Shown here one piece after another: positions 7,971 to 17,122 of a stretch of DNA of 64,000 nt (positions are counted from its first letter, which is position 1; each line of letters begins with the position of its first letter). A program made the position numbers and the translations under genes. The DNA is from Hyphomicrobium sp. (GTDB lineage: Bacteria; Pseudomonadota; Alphaproteobacteria; Rhizobiales; Hyphomicrobiaceae). Below the pieces are notes generated by a model, which searched no databases, was not told where the DNA came from, and saw nothing but the letters and a program-made list of their open reading frames with translations. The stretch covers positions 124,001 through 188,000 of the forward strand of contig RXJH01000001.1 in NCBI GenBank assembly GCA_003987725.1, given 5' to 3'.

Positions 7971-10529
7971 ATGATGATCGATACTATCTCGGATGTTGCT
8001 TTTTTCGTGGTGGCATTCGCCGCAAGTTTCATTGTTTTCCGAATTTTTGCGCAGGTGGTGGCTATTCTTCGTGTTCCGTATTGGAGCGTGAAGACGACTC
8101 GTGTCGCTCAGCCACCGGCGCTGGATGTTGATCAACAGCAAGCCGTGAATGAGCTTCGAAGCCTGGGCTTTGAACCCGTATTCACGGACAGGCTTGAAGC
8201 GGGCCCGATTAGCTATGATGAAATTCTGTTCCAGCACAGTGACGGGTACGCGTATGCCTATCTTGCTTTCTTTGTGTCGCCGACAACTGGCTTCACAACA
8301 AGATTCATCAGTTTCAGATCCGATGGCAAAATTCTTTTGACCGCCAATTACGCGCCTATGTATTTATTGGCCGTGTCCCCTGAAATCGAGTCCGTTGATG
8401 CCCTTGCTCCGTCCTTGGCTGAGCACTGGAATGCCCACAACGCGCGCCTCACTGGCGTACCCGTCGTCCGAATTGACGCCACGGAAGCAGACCGAAGGAT
8501 CAAGGCACGGTCTGCAGACGATCTCTTGCTCCTGATAAAAAGTGGAGCGCTCGTGAAAGGCCGCGATGGCGCTTTTCATCCGACGCTCCGTTCGGCCATC
8601 CGCATCGTTTGGCGTCAATGGGCCACGCGGACCAAGCACCGGGGGCCTTACCGATCGGTTCTGTTGGAGGAGCCAAGTCAAAGCATCCTTTTCGCGCGGG
8701 CCTATGAGGAATTCGCGGTCGAGAATGAACGACGGCCACCGCGACCCAATGTGACCGCCGCCGTGCTGATCATTACGCTCGCCATGTCGGTAGCGTTGTG
8801 GGGCAGCGCCCTAAGTTGGAACTATGCCGTTTTGCTGGCCCTGGTTCTGTTCGTGCATGAAGCTGGACACGCGATCGCGATGAAAGCTTTTGGCTACCGC
8901 GATATCAGCATGTTCTTCATTCCCCTGTTTGGCGCCGTCGTCACAGGCACGGCGAAGGAGATGCCGGCTTGGAAGCAAGCGGTCGTGATCTTGGCCGGAC
9001 CACTACCCGGGCTTTTGGCCGGTATGGGCTTCTTGATCTATCGCGGTTTCCACTCGTTCGACACCGAGACGTTCGACATGAGCCGCATCGCCTTCGTGGC
9101 GGTGCTCATCAATCTTGCAAACCTTCTGCCTCTCACCCCGCTCGACGGTGGTCGTCTCTTGGAGATCTCGGTCTTCAACCGGTGGCCCCGCGCGCGCCTC
9201 GTGTTCTCCGTATTGAGCGTTGCTGCATTTTCAGGCCTCGCCATGTATCTGCGAGACCCTCTTGTTGTGTCTGCAGCCGCCTTTTTCGCGTACACATTGC
9301 GCAGCCAGTGGCATCTGACAGAGCTGCAACGCGCTTGGAAAGAGGGCCTCAGCACACGCGAACAGCTCATTCGGCTTTCTGAGATTGCGCGGAACAAATT
9401 CGGCGTGCGGTCCTTTGCCCGTAAGTACGGTCTCATCAAAGGAGTGTTCGATCGTCGAAAGATGCTGCCAACGCGGATGTGGGAAAGCGTAGTGGTACTT
9501 TCCCTCATGGTTTTGATATGGGCGCCGGTGGCAGCGGTGGCAATTGCGCTTCTACCTCAAAAGCAGAGAGCGGTTCCCGCTCCCGTGGATTCCCGATCTC
9601 CGTCTCAGAAAGCCTTTGACGAAGCGGTCGATGCATATTTTGACGAAGATCCCCAGCGTACAACGGTGGCAACAATCGAAAGTCTAGGCGCGCCGCTCGA
9701 TGCGCAGGACAAGCGCCGAAACGATATCATTGTCCTAAAGGCCGTGGAACTTCCGCATCCGCAGCGTTCATCGAAGCTCGCATCACTGTTGGAAGAACGG
9801 CGCGACGGGATTTGGTATCCCTTACGGACGCTCGGAGGCGAATTTCTTCGGGCCACGCTTGACGAAAATGCAGATAAGTCCATCGACGTGCGCATCGTCT
9901 CGCTCAAGGACGGCATTGACCGGGTCATGCGTTTTTTCCCCGACGACCTCCGTGTCACGGCCGATTACTGGATCACCTTGGCCGAGCTTTACGACAAGGC
10001 CGGAAAGCCCGAGCAGGCCTGGAGCACATTGGAAGGGCTGAAAACAAACCTTCGCATGACGAAGGCCCCACCGTTCCTTTTTGCAAATGCAGTTCGTGCG
10101 GAGGCAGATTTTCAAATCGCACACGGAGAACCAGCGAAAGCCGCAGCGCTCCTGGAAAGCGCGATGTCGGACGAGTTAAAAGACCGGCCGAACATGCTTC
10201 TACTCGATGACGCGTGGGCACGCGTTTTTGCTGGCGACCTGAACGAAGGTGGTCGGATCATGCGTCTTGCTGCCTATTCTCCTCCTCGCGAGTTGACCTT
10301 TCTCCAGAAAGCCCTTGGAAGGTCCTCAAAGGGGTACCTCCTCCGCCCTTTCGATCTAGCCTATGTGATGATCAAAGAAGGCCATGTGAGCGAAGCTGCC
10401 GCGCTCGTGAAGAAGGAAACTCCCCGTGCTTGCCGAGAGAAACCCTGGCATTCACCGACAGCTTGGAATGAAGCCCGTAACCGCGCGGTTGATGAAGCGT
10501 TCAATGCGATTTGCGCAGCTCCGAAATAG
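7971..10529 (+). CDS. membrane site-2-type metalloprotease (M50) with long C-terminal domain
   Basis: This large protein (852 residues from the ATG at 7971; the frame is open to a TTG at 7914) has the M50 zinc-protease core. HEAGH lies at about 296-300 inside a hydrophobic segment, and the third ligand motif LTPLDGGR is at about 388-395 in a later membrane helix. Several hydrophobic segments surround them and one lies at the N-terminus. The N-terminal 270 residues are soluble and unrecognised. The C-terminal 300 residues, after another membrane helix, are helical and Ala/Leu-rich with TPR-like pairs such as YWITLAELYDKAGKPEQAWS. S2P proteases cleave membrane-bound regulators; no such partner is adjacent, so the substrate is unknown. 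Confidence 0.82.
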   Translation: MMIDTISDVAFFVVAFAASFIVFRIFAQVVAILRVPYWSVKTTRVAQPPALDVDQQQAVNELRSLGFEPVFTDRLEAGPISYDEILFQHSDGYAYAYLAFFVSPTTGFTTRFISFRSDGKILLTANYAPMYLLAVSPEIESVDALAPSLAEHWNAHNARLTGVPVVRIDATEADRRIKARSADDLLLLIKSGALVKGRDGAFHPTLRSAIRIVWRQWATRTKHRGPYRSVLLEEPSQSILFARAYEEFAVENERRPPRPNVTAAVLIITLAMSVALWGSALSWNYAVLLALVLFVHEAGHAIAMKAFGYRDISMFFIPLFGAVVTGTAKEMPAWKQAVVILAGPLPGLLAGMGFLIYRGFHSFDTETFDMSRIAFVAVLINLANLLPLTPLDGGRLLEISVFNRWPRARLVFSVLSVAAFSGLAMYLRDPLVVSAAAFFAYTLRSQWHLTELQRAWKEGLSTREQLIRLSEIARNKFGVRSFARKYGLIKGVFDRRKMLPTRMWESVVVLSLMVLIWAPVAAVAIALLPQKQRAVPAPVDSRSPSQKAFDEAVDAYFDEDPQRTTVATIESLGAPLDAQDKRRNDIIVLKAVELPHPQRSSKLASLLEERRDGIWYPLRTLGGEFLRATLDENADKSIDVRIVSLKDGIDRVMRFFPDDLRVTADYWITLAELYDKAGKPEQAWSTLEGLKTNLRMTKAPPFLFANAVRAEADFQIAHGEPAKAAALLESAMSDELKDRPNMLLLDDAWARVFAGDLNEGGRIMRLAAYSPPRELTFLQKALGRSSKGYLLRPFDLAYVMIKEGHVSEAAALVKKETPRACREKPWHSPTAWNEARNRAVDEAFNAICAAPK

Positions 10530-10771
10530 CTCCAAGGTGTCCGCAGTGTGAGGCTTCTCGGTGCTCGACTTGCAATGCAAGGCAGATTTACCCCGTGCCT
10601 GAGCCCTGCAGCATCGACCCATCGACTGGACTTAGGCTCAGCCTGCCTTCTGCGAACGGCCTAAGCACTAAGACCTAGGCCAGATACTGCGACCGCAAAG
10701 CGCAATTTTTGCCACCCCTTTCGAGCCTGATGCGCCGCGCACGGACCGATTTCGCATCAGGGGACTAAATT

Positions 10772-11776
10772 ATGAACCTCAGAAAATTCGACTGTCGTCA
10801 CGCCACGGTGTGCGCAGCAATGCTCGCGCTTCCGCTGTTGCTCTCCGGACCTCTAGCGGCTCCAGCATTCGCGGGCGTTTTTCTCTCGATCAATGTCGCC
10901 CCGCCACCGCTGCCGGTCTACGTTCAACCGATCGCTCCGGGCCCGAACTTCATCTGGGCGCCGGGCTACTGGGCCTACGATGAAGGCGACTATTATTGGG
11001 TTCCAGGAACGTGGGTTCGTGCCCCTCAGGTCGGGCTGTTGTGGACGCCGGGTTACTGGGGTTGGGCGGATGGCTTTTATGTTTGGCATGCCGGCTACTG
11101 GGGGCCTCACGTCGGCTTCTACGGCGGCATCAATTATGGCTGCGGCTACACCGGCTCAGGCTATTGGGGCGGCCATTGGGATCACGGCGCGTTCTTTTAC
11201 AACACGTCCGTCACGCACGTGAACACGACGATCATTCACAACACCTACAATACGGTCGTCGTGAATAACAACGTGCAGCGTGTGAGCTTCAATGGCGGCA
11301 ATGGCGGCATCGTCGCCAGACCGACGCCCACGGAGATGCAGGCCGGCCAGGAGCATCACTTCGCCCCAACATCGCTACAGGTTCAACACCAGCACGCAGC
11401 CAGCACGAACAAGGCGCTCTTCGCCTCCGTGAATCACGGCACACCGAGCGTAACCGCCATGGCCAAGCCCGGCGTCTTTCCCGGACACGGCGTTACCGCT
11501 GGAAAGCCCGGACAGCCTGTTATGCCCGCGGGTCAGACCAAGCTGACCAGTGCGCATCAGGGCCTACCCAACGGCCAACATCCTCAGTTCAATGACCCTA
11601 GCAAACTTGCGAAGAAATCCGGCGCTCAGCATCCGCAATCCGAACGCCACTTCGATCATTCTGCCGAGCATCGGAATGGGAAGCCTCCGAATATGGCATC
11701 CATGCATCCTCAGGGCCATCCGCATGGCGCGCCCCCTCACCCGCACCAGGCGGGGCGGAAACAGGAGCATAGCTGA
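10772..11776 (+). CDS. YXWGXW repeat-containing secreted protein
   Basis: The 334-residue product begins with a signal peptide ending near residue 34 (LLLSGPLAAPAFA). Four aromatic repeats follow, visible as WAPGYWAYDEGDYYW, WVPGTWVRAP, WTPGYWGWADGFYVW and WHAGYWGPHVGFYGG. A Gly/Asn-rich stretch comes next (NTYNTVVVNNNVQRVSFNGG), then a long Gln/His/Pro-rich low-complexity tail ending in GHPHGAPPHPHQ. YXWGXW repeat proteins are common surface or periplasmic proteins of Proteobacteria with no settled function. The His-rich tail could bind metals, which is speculation. It is monocistronic with a 240-bp upstream region. Confidence 0.85.
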   Translation: MNLRKFDCRHATVCAAMLALPLLLSGPLAAPAFAGVFLSINVAPPPLPVYVQPIAPGPNFIWAPGYWAYDEGDYYWVPGTWVRAPQVGLLWTPGYWGWADGFYVWHAGYWGPHVGFYGGINYGCGYTGSGYWGGHWDHGAFFYNTSVTHVNTTIIHNTYNTVVVNNNVQRVSFNGGNGGIVARPTPTEMQAGQEHHFAPTSLQVQHQHAASTNKALFASVNHGTPSVTAMAKPGVFPGHGVTAGKPGQPVMPAGQTKLTSAHQGLPNGQHPQFNDPSKLAKKSGAQHPQSERHFDHSAEHRNGKPPNMASMHPQGHPHGAPPHPHQAGRKQEHS

Positions 11777-11846
11777 AGGACCGAGTGAGCGGGTAGAGTC
11801 GTTGGCCCGCTCATTTGTCCCGCGGGCGTATGATCTGTTTTTCCCG

Positions 11847-12665
11847 CTATAGGCGCAGGAAGATATAGTCTATCCGCTCAAAGATGGCCGGATCGCCGGA
11901 TTTAATCGTCGGGAGAGCGGTATAGTCTTGCTTGATAGCATCCACCGATTCCGTGACCATCGAAGGATGGGTCTGGATCAATGCGAATATCGGCCCGGAT
12001 GTCATACGCCCCCGTAGTGTCTGAAGAACATCCGGCACGGGCGGCTTCGTCTTACGAAGATCGAGCCCGGCCTCATCGAAGGCATCGCCCCACGGCGGGC
12101 AAACGATGACGAGTGTCGCGCGGTTCTCAATGCAGCTTGGCGATTGCGACCAATCCCGCCGGAGAAATGTCAATCGAGCATGTCTCAACTTACGAAGCAG
12201 CCGCAGGCGCGAGAAATTGCGCTCCGTCAGGGCGATGATATCGGCATTGATATCGAAGCCGCAGCCTCTCGTTGCCTTCGTGGCTCGTAGCAAGTGGTAC
12301 AGCAGATTACCTGAGCCTACGAAAGGGTCGATGATGTCGGAAATTCGATGTCCTTCGGAGGCAAGCGTGTGCGCCACGCTCTTGGCCAGGAATCCCGCGT
12401 GCTGATCTCTCGTGACCTCGACCGCGGTTCGGCCCAGGATTCGTATGCCGAGCGCGTACCAAGCAATAGCGGCCATTCCAAAAATTCGAAGATCATTCGG
12501 GTCGCCGGCAAGAACATGACCGGCACGCCGGATTTCCCGTAGAGTGAGTTGCTTGCGGTCCCAAGGCGGATTGAGCAATCGTCGCCGACTCGCAAAATAC
12601 TCGGCGTGCGTCGTATCATTGCCATCAGATGCAAGTGCCGCGGGCGTTTCTCGCATACCGAACAT
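11847..12665 (-). CDS. class I SAM-dependent methyltransferase (TRM11/TGS1-like motif)
   Basis: A 272-residue protein with a Rossmann methyltransferase core. Motif I is DIIDPFVGSGNLLYHLL with the SAM-binding DPFVGSGN, motif II is CGFDINADIIALTERN, and the catalytic motif IV is IVCPPWGDAFDE. The (N/D/S/C)PPW-type motif IV is shared by amino-methyltransferases acting on RNA or DNA bases, such as TRM11-like and TGS1-like enzymes. The first in-frame initiators are TTG (12671), ATG (12665) and ATG (12656), none with a strong ribosome-binding site, so the start is uncertain. It overlaps no neighbour and lacks a restriction partner. Target unknown. Confidence 0.78.
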   Translation of the reverse strand: MFGMRETPAALASDGNDTTHAEYFASRRRLLNPPWDRKQLTLREIRRAGHVLAGDPNDLRIFGMAAIAWYALGIRILGRTAVEVTRDQHAGFLAKSVAHTLASEGHRISDIIDPFVGSGNLLYHLLRATKATRGCGFDINADIIALTERNFSRLRLLRKLRHARLTFLRRDWSQSPSCIENRATLVIVCPPWGDAFDEAGLDLRKTKPPVPDVLQTLRGRMTSGPIFALIQTHPSMVTESVDAIKQDYTALPTIKSGDPAIFERIDYIFLRL

Positions 12666-12943
12666 CACCAAGAAGGAGTGGTGGTGGGACTACAATGTCG
12701 CGAGGCTACATTCCTCGCAATTCTTTCGTCTCTTCGCTGAGAAAAGACATGCGTGAGTGTATCGCCGACGCCGACACGTCTTCAAAATGCTCGGGCCCTG
12801 CCAGCGGACGGTAGTGTCCCATAGTGAGGCGCGCGATAAAGCCTCATTGATCCTAAGGCCATCGATATCTCGCTTTTCGCCTAATCTTTACCGGAGCCTC
12901 ACGAGAGCGCCCGTATTGGGAATGCTTTTCGGGTCTCCCACAC

Positions 12944-14449
12944 ATGGCTGAAAAGTCAGGTTCTGCCCAATTTGCCATCGAGAACATCGGCCCCGATGAC
13001 CGCGAGCGGTTGTCCGTTTGGGCCAGGAAGCTCTTCTTCGATTGGCGCGGCAACGCTTCGCGGCCGAAGCTGCTCTTCGCCGTGGCTGCAGCGGATGTCT
13101 CGTCGATTGTCGCCGCTTGGCCGCTATCGATTTTACTGCGGGACGCGCCGTTCGTGCCATCATGGACGAGCTTTGCGGCAACGACGTTGGTCGCGCTGCT
13201 GACTGTTGGAGTGCTGCGCCAACAATGGTCGTATTCGGTCTCGTCGCTGCGCCGGTTCGTGCCGCAGGTCTTCAAGGTGCTGGTATCGCTTGCGGTCGTC
13301 GCGCTCGGAATTTCGGGTTTGGCATTCCTGTTCGACCAGAAGGCTGTCGCGCCCCGCGAGGTCGCAGCTTGGATGGAAGTGTCGGCAATACTTCTGTGCG
13401 TTGTCCGGTCGGTTGCAGCATGTAGTATCGATCGCCTGACGCGGGCCGGTTTACTCGTCAGGCGCACGGTGATTGTCGGCGGCGGCAAAGATGCCGACGA
13501 TCTTATCCGAGCGCTTAAGTCCGATCCAACCAACCATATGCAGATCCTTGGCATCTTCGATGATCGACAGGATGAGCGGGTTTCCGGAAGCTGTGCCGAC
13601 ATCGCGCGGCTCGGACGATTTGAAAACCTCGCCGACTTTTGTCGCACTGCCGGAGTCGATCTGCTGATCGTCACCGTTCCGGCACGCGCCGAAGAACGGC
13701 TGATGCAGATACTCCGCAAACTGTTCACGCTCCAAGTCGATATCCGGGTCTCGGCGCTGAACTCCAAGCTTCGTTTCGCCACGCGCACCTTAAGCTTCAT
13801 CGGCCGCGTGCCGATGCTGGCGATGATGGACAAGCCCTTAAGCGACTGGGATCGGGTTGTAAAAAACGTCGAGGACCGGGTACTTGGAGCGCTGTTGCTA
13901 CTCCTGGCAGCGCCCGTCATGGCGCTTGTGGCTCTGGCGGTGCGCCTCGACAGCAAAGGCCCCATCTTCTTTCGTCAGAAGCGATACGGCTTCAACAACG
14001 AGCTGATCGAGGTCTTGAAGTTCCGTTCGATGTATGTCGATCAGCAGGATGCGACGGGAAGCAAGGTGGTTACGCGTGGCGATCCTCGCGTTACCCGTGT
14101 CGGCCGCTTCATCCGGCGTACGAGCCTTGATGAACTGCCGCAACTCATCAACGTCGTAAAAGGTCAAATGTCGCTTGTCGGCCCCCGTCCCCATGCGACG
14201 GGATCGAAGGCCGAACGGGATCTCTTCGAGGATGTCGTAGAAGGTTATTTTGCCCGCCACCGCGTGAAGCCCGGAGTTACGGGTTGGGCGCAGATCAATG
14301 GCTGGCGCGGCGAGACGGACACACGCGAGAAGCTGGTGCGCCGCGTCGAGCATGATCTCTATTATATCGACAACTGGTCGGTTCTGTTCGACCTTTACAT
14401 CATCGCCTTGACACCGCTATCGCTGGCGACGGGCAAGAACGCCTACTAG
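12944..14449 (+). CDS. polyprenyl glycosylphosphotransferase (WcaJ/exopolysaccharide initiating)
   Basis: This 501-residue membrane enzyme has the polyisoprenyl-phosphate hexose-1-phosphate transferase layout. About four N-terminal membrane helices come first, then a CoA-binding-like Rossmann domain starting at RRTVIVGGGKDADDLIRAL, a further membrane helix (VLGALLLLLAAPVMALVAL), and the catalytic sugar-transferase domain with VLKFRSMYVD, RRTSLDELPQLINVVKGQMS and VGPRPHA. It would transfer glucose-1-P or a similar sugar-1-P to undecaprenyl phosphate to start exopolysaccharide synthesis at the inner membrane. No glycosyltransferases, Wzx or Wzy are beside it, so this is an isolated initiator. 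Confidence 0.92.
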   Translation: MAEKSGSAQFAIENIGPDDRERLSVWARKLFFDWRGNASRPKLLFAVAAADVSSIVAAWPLSILLRDAPFVPSWTSFAATTLVALLTVGVLRQQWSYSVSSLRRFVPQVFKVLVSLAVVALGISGLAFLFDQKAVAPREVAAWMEVSAILLCVVRSVAACSIDRLTRAGLLVRRTVIVGGGKDADDLIRALKSDPTNHMQILGIFDDRQDERVSGSCADIARLGRFENLADFCRTAGVDLLIVTVPARAEERLMQILRKLFTLQVDIRVSALNSKLRFATRTLSFIGRVPMLAMMDKPLSDWDRVVKNVEDRVLGALLLLLAAPVMALVALAVRLDSKGPIFFRQKRYGFNNELIEVLKFRSMYVDQQDATGSKVVTRGDPRVTRVGRFIRRTSLDELPQLINVVKGQMSLVGPRPHATGSKAERDLFEDVVEGYFARHRVKPGVTGWAQINGWRGETDTREKLVRRVEHDLYYIDNWSVLFDLYIIALTPLSLATGKNAY

Positions 14450-14646
14450 GCCGTGGCCCCATAAACGCGAACTGCTGAGATTGGTGGAAAGCGGTCGTGC
14501 TATTGGTCAATTGCTAACGGCGGCCATGCGGACGACGAGGACGCTGCTGCCATCACGAGACTGGCAAACGGGTGCGCCAGGTTCGGATTTTGAAATCGCG
14601 GCCGCAATTTCATTCGCGCGCAACTCGACAATCAGGGGGGCATGAC

Positions 14647-15147
14647 ATGCTGATCCGTGACGAAACTGCCGGTGACATTACCGCGATCAGCCGGCTTGTC
14701 ACTGAAGCTTTCCTGACGCTCGCGCAATCCACTGGAACCGAGGCGAGCATCGTTGAGAAGCTACGGGCAGACGGCGCACTCACCCTCTCGCTTGTGGCCG
14801 AGGAGGAGGGCGAGGTGATCGGTTACCTGGCCGCCTCGTCGGCACGGATCGGAACTCAGGACGGCTGGGGTCTGATCGGCCCGATTGCCGTTTTGCCGTC
14901 AAGGCATCGCCAGGGTGTCGGAACGGCCCTGATGGCAGAAGCCCTCCGCCGACTGCGGGCGACCAGCCGGGGCGCGACACTGGTGGGCGACCCCGCCTAC
15001 TATGGCCGGTTCGGCTTTCGAGCCTTCCCTGGCCTGAGCGTAGCTGGCTGTCCTCCCGAGGTGGTTCAGGCGTTGCCGTTCGACGGCAACGAGCCTCGCG
15101 GGGAAGTGATTCATCATCCGGCGTTCGGTCTGAGCCAGCACGAGTGA
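14647..15147 (+). CDS. GNAT family N-acetyltransferase (YhbS-like)
   Basis: A 166-residue GNAT resembling YhbS. The start of the domain is MLIRDETAGDITAISRLVTE, the acyl-CoA site is VLPSRHRQGVGTALMAEALR with the Q-x-x-G-x-G/A loop, and the YYGRFGFRAFPGL segment is typical of this subgroup. A strong AGGGGGG ribosome-binding site before the ATG at 14647 sets the start, although the frame is open 25 codons further upstream. It stands alone. Substrate unknown. Confidence 0.85.
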   Translation: MLIRDETAGDITAISRLVTEAFLTLAQSTGTEASIVEKLRADGALTLSLVAEEEGEVIGYLAASSARIGTQDGWGLIGPIAVLPSRHRQGVGTALMAEALRRLRATSRGATLVGDPAYYGRFGFRAFPGLSVAGCPPEVVQALPFDGNEPRGEVIHHPAFGLSQHE

Positions 15148-15153
15148 CAGACG

Positions 15154-15188
15154 GTCGGGCTGTATATCGTCGAGCGGTGCAGCCCGAC
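15154..15188 (+). terminator. possible terminator hairpin after the GNAT gene
   Basis: GTCGGGCTG (15154-15162) and CAGCCCGAC (15180-15188) form a perfect 9-bp stem with a 17-base loop, six bases after the GNAT stop codon. The stem is followed by CCTTCCTTG, which is pyrimidine-rich but not a true U-tract, so intrinsic termination would be inefficient. It might instead protect the mRNA 3' end. Confidence 0.45.
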
Positions 15189-15324
15189 CCTTCCTTGTGG
15201 CAACAGGCGACGGCAGGAAAGGGAGTGAAGCTATGGTTCAGCCCGTCTCAGTAGGGCTTTGGCTCCGCGCTTAAGTCTATGGCCTACCGCGATGGAGCGA
15301 GCACTTGCGCGAGCTGGGCAAATG

Positions 15325-16467
15325 CTAAGTCTCTAAATTGCGTTTTGAGATGTCATCGATCGTGCGCACTCCGGCGAGCGCCATCGTCACATCAAGTTCT
15401 TTGGCGATGATGTCGATTGCTTTGCTGACGCCCGCCTGGCCCGCGGCGCAGAGGCCGTAAAGATAGCTGCGGCCGATGAGGCAGGATTTCGCTCCGAGCG
15501 CGAGGGCGCGGAAGATATCCTGGCCGCTGCGAATGCCGCCGTCGAACATGATTTCGATGTCGGATCCGACCGCGTCGGCGATGCGCGGCAGCATTGAAAT
15601 CGACGACACTGCGCCGTCGAGCTGGCGGCCGCCGTGGTTCGAGACGACGATGGCGCTCGCGCCTGTGCGGGCAGCCAGGCGGGCATCTTCGACGTCGAGT
15701 ATTCCCTTGATGACGAGCTTGCCGGGCCAGCGCTCGCGGACCCAGGCAACGTCGTCCCACGACAGCGCCTGATCGAATTGGCTGCCGATCCAATCTCTAT
15801 AGGAGGCGAGGCCTTCCGTCCCTTGAATGCGGCCGTGGACGTTGCCGAAGGTCTTTCTTTTTCCCATCAGGACGTTGGCGATCCAGGCAGGTTTCGACAG
15901 CGTGTTGGCTATCGTGCGCAGGCGAAGGCGCGGTGGCACCGTCAGGCCGCTGTGAATGTCACGATGGCGTTGGCCGAGCACCTGGAGATCGACCGTCAAA
16001 ACGAGCGCGGAACAATTTGCGGCGCGTGCCCTGGCGATGAGATCCGCCACAAAGACGCGGTCCTTCATGAAATAGAGCTGGAACCAGAACGGCTTTGCGA
16101 CCGCGGATGCAACATCCTCGATCGAGCATATCGAGAGCGTGCTCAGCGCATAGGGAATGCCGGCATTTTCTGCGGCTCGTGCGGCGGCGATCTCTCCATC
16201 GCGATAAGCCAATCCGCTCAAGCCGACAGGCGCGAGCGCGAATGGCAGTGCTGCTGCTTTGCCAAGGATGCTTTGTGAGAGATCGCGATTTACGGCGCCC
16301 GCAAGTATGCGCTGGCGGATGTTTATATTGGCGAGATCGCGGAGATTGGCGTTGAGTGTCGATTCCGAATACGAGCCCGATTCATAATAGCCCATGACGT
16401 CGGCAGGCACGCGACGGTGCGCCAATCGCCGGAGATCGTCGATGCAGGCAACAGTTTCGAGTGTCAC
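15325..16467 (-). CDS. FMN-dependent alpha-hydroxy-acid dehydrogenase (lactate dehydrogenase-like)
   Basis: This 380-residue protein is an FMN-dependent alpha-hydroxy-acid oxidase or dehydrogenase of the LldD/glycolate oxidase family. It begins with a GTG. Motifs in order are LPFALAPVGLSGLAYRDGE (about 74-92), the FQLYFMKDR flavin strand, VLTVDLQVLGQRHRD, the catalytic SNHGGRQLDG loop with the proton-abstracting His and substrate Arg, and IEIMFDGGIRSGQDIFRALA with the FMN phosphate site. It oxidises a 2-hydroxy acid such as L-lactate to the 2-oxo acid, usually feeding electrons to the respiratory chain. The exact substrate cannot be read. Full length, no disruption. Confidence 0.9.
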   Translation of the reverse strand: MTLETVACIDDLRRLAHRRVPADVMGYYESGSYSESTLNANLRDLANINIRQRILAGAVNRDLSQSILGKAAALPFALAPVGLSGLAYRDGEIAAARAAENAGIPYALSTLSICSIEDVASAVAKPFWFQLYFMKDRVFVADLIARARAANCSALVLTVDLQVLGQRHRDIHSGLTVPPRLRLRTIANTLSKPAWIANVLMGKRKTFGNVHGRIQGTEGLASYRDWIGSQFDQALSWDDVAWVRERWPGKLVIKGILDVEDARLAARTGASAIVVSNHGGRQLDGAVSSISMLPRIADAVGSDIEIMFDGGIRSGQDIFRALALGAKSCLIGRSYLYGLCAAGQAGVSKAIDIIAKELDVTMALAGVRTIDDISKRNLET

Positions 16468-16513
16468 GCGTATCGTCCGGAGAGCTCAAGCGCCGACATG
16501 CAGCGACGCCAGC

Positions 16514-16894
16514 TCAAGCGTCTGCTTCACTGACGGAAATGGCGACACCGGGGTGAACGGATTTCAGCAGGCGGACATCGTCGAGGGCCTGAGCCCAGAC
16601 GTTGCAGGGGCCTGCGAGACGAATTTCTCCGCGTGTTTTGGAAAGCGGCGTCGGGCCGAAACCTATCGAGATCGCATCACCATCGGGCCAGAAGACGATG
16701 TCGCCCGCCTTGACCACGACGCGGGCGTCAGGCTCGGCCGCGGATGAGACCGGCGCATCGAAATAGATTTCTTCGCCCCATGTGCGGGCGGCGGACTGGA
16801 TCGGCAGCGCAGCCCAAATGCGCTCGGCCGTCGGCGTGTCGAGCAGGCGCGCTCGAATAGAAACACCCCCGGCCTGGATTACGATCTTCCGCAT
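16514..16894 (-). CDS. cyclophilin-like fold protein (TM1367-like)
   Basis: This 126-residue protein matches the small cyclophilin-like family (PF04126 type). The conserved part is the GDIVFWPDGDAISIGFGPTP segment (about residues 64-83), preceded by AARTWGEEIYFDAPV. Proteins of this fold lack the residues of proline isomerases and their function is unknown. It lies 46 bp upstream of the alpha-hydroxy-acid dehydrogenase on the same strand, so the two may be co-transcribed. Confidence 0.72.
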   Translation of the reverse strand: MRKIVIQAGGVSIRARLLDTPTAERIWAALPIQSAARTWGEEIYFDAPVSSAAEPDARVVVKAGDIVFWPDGDAISIGFGPTPLSKTRGEIRLAGPCNVWAQALDDVRLLKSVHPGVAISVSEADA

Positions 16895-17122
16895 ACCGTA
16901 TGATCCCGATCAGCTTCGCGACCGGGAGCATGTAACGGTCGCAGACGCGAAGTGTCTCATTGAGGCTGTCTGCCTTCAAGGGTTTCGAGCATCTCAGCCC
17001 GAACAAAATGCCTGCAGGAGAGCGAAAGTTGCCTGGAATCGTCCGATGAGCGGCGAATTGCCATGCTGCAGTTGCGAAAAACGCCCGGTGCAGGCCCTGC
17101 GAGACGAGCACCGGGAGCCAAA

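Noticed and set aside
9605-10221. Minus-strand open frames of 80-117 codons inside the protease gene
   Set aside because: They are antisense shadows of a well-supported plus-strand gene with a membrane-protease fold.
12672-12943. Several short plus-strand open frames before the sugar-transferase gene
   Set aside because: They overlap each other in different frames, lack ribosome-binding sites and show no protein pattern.
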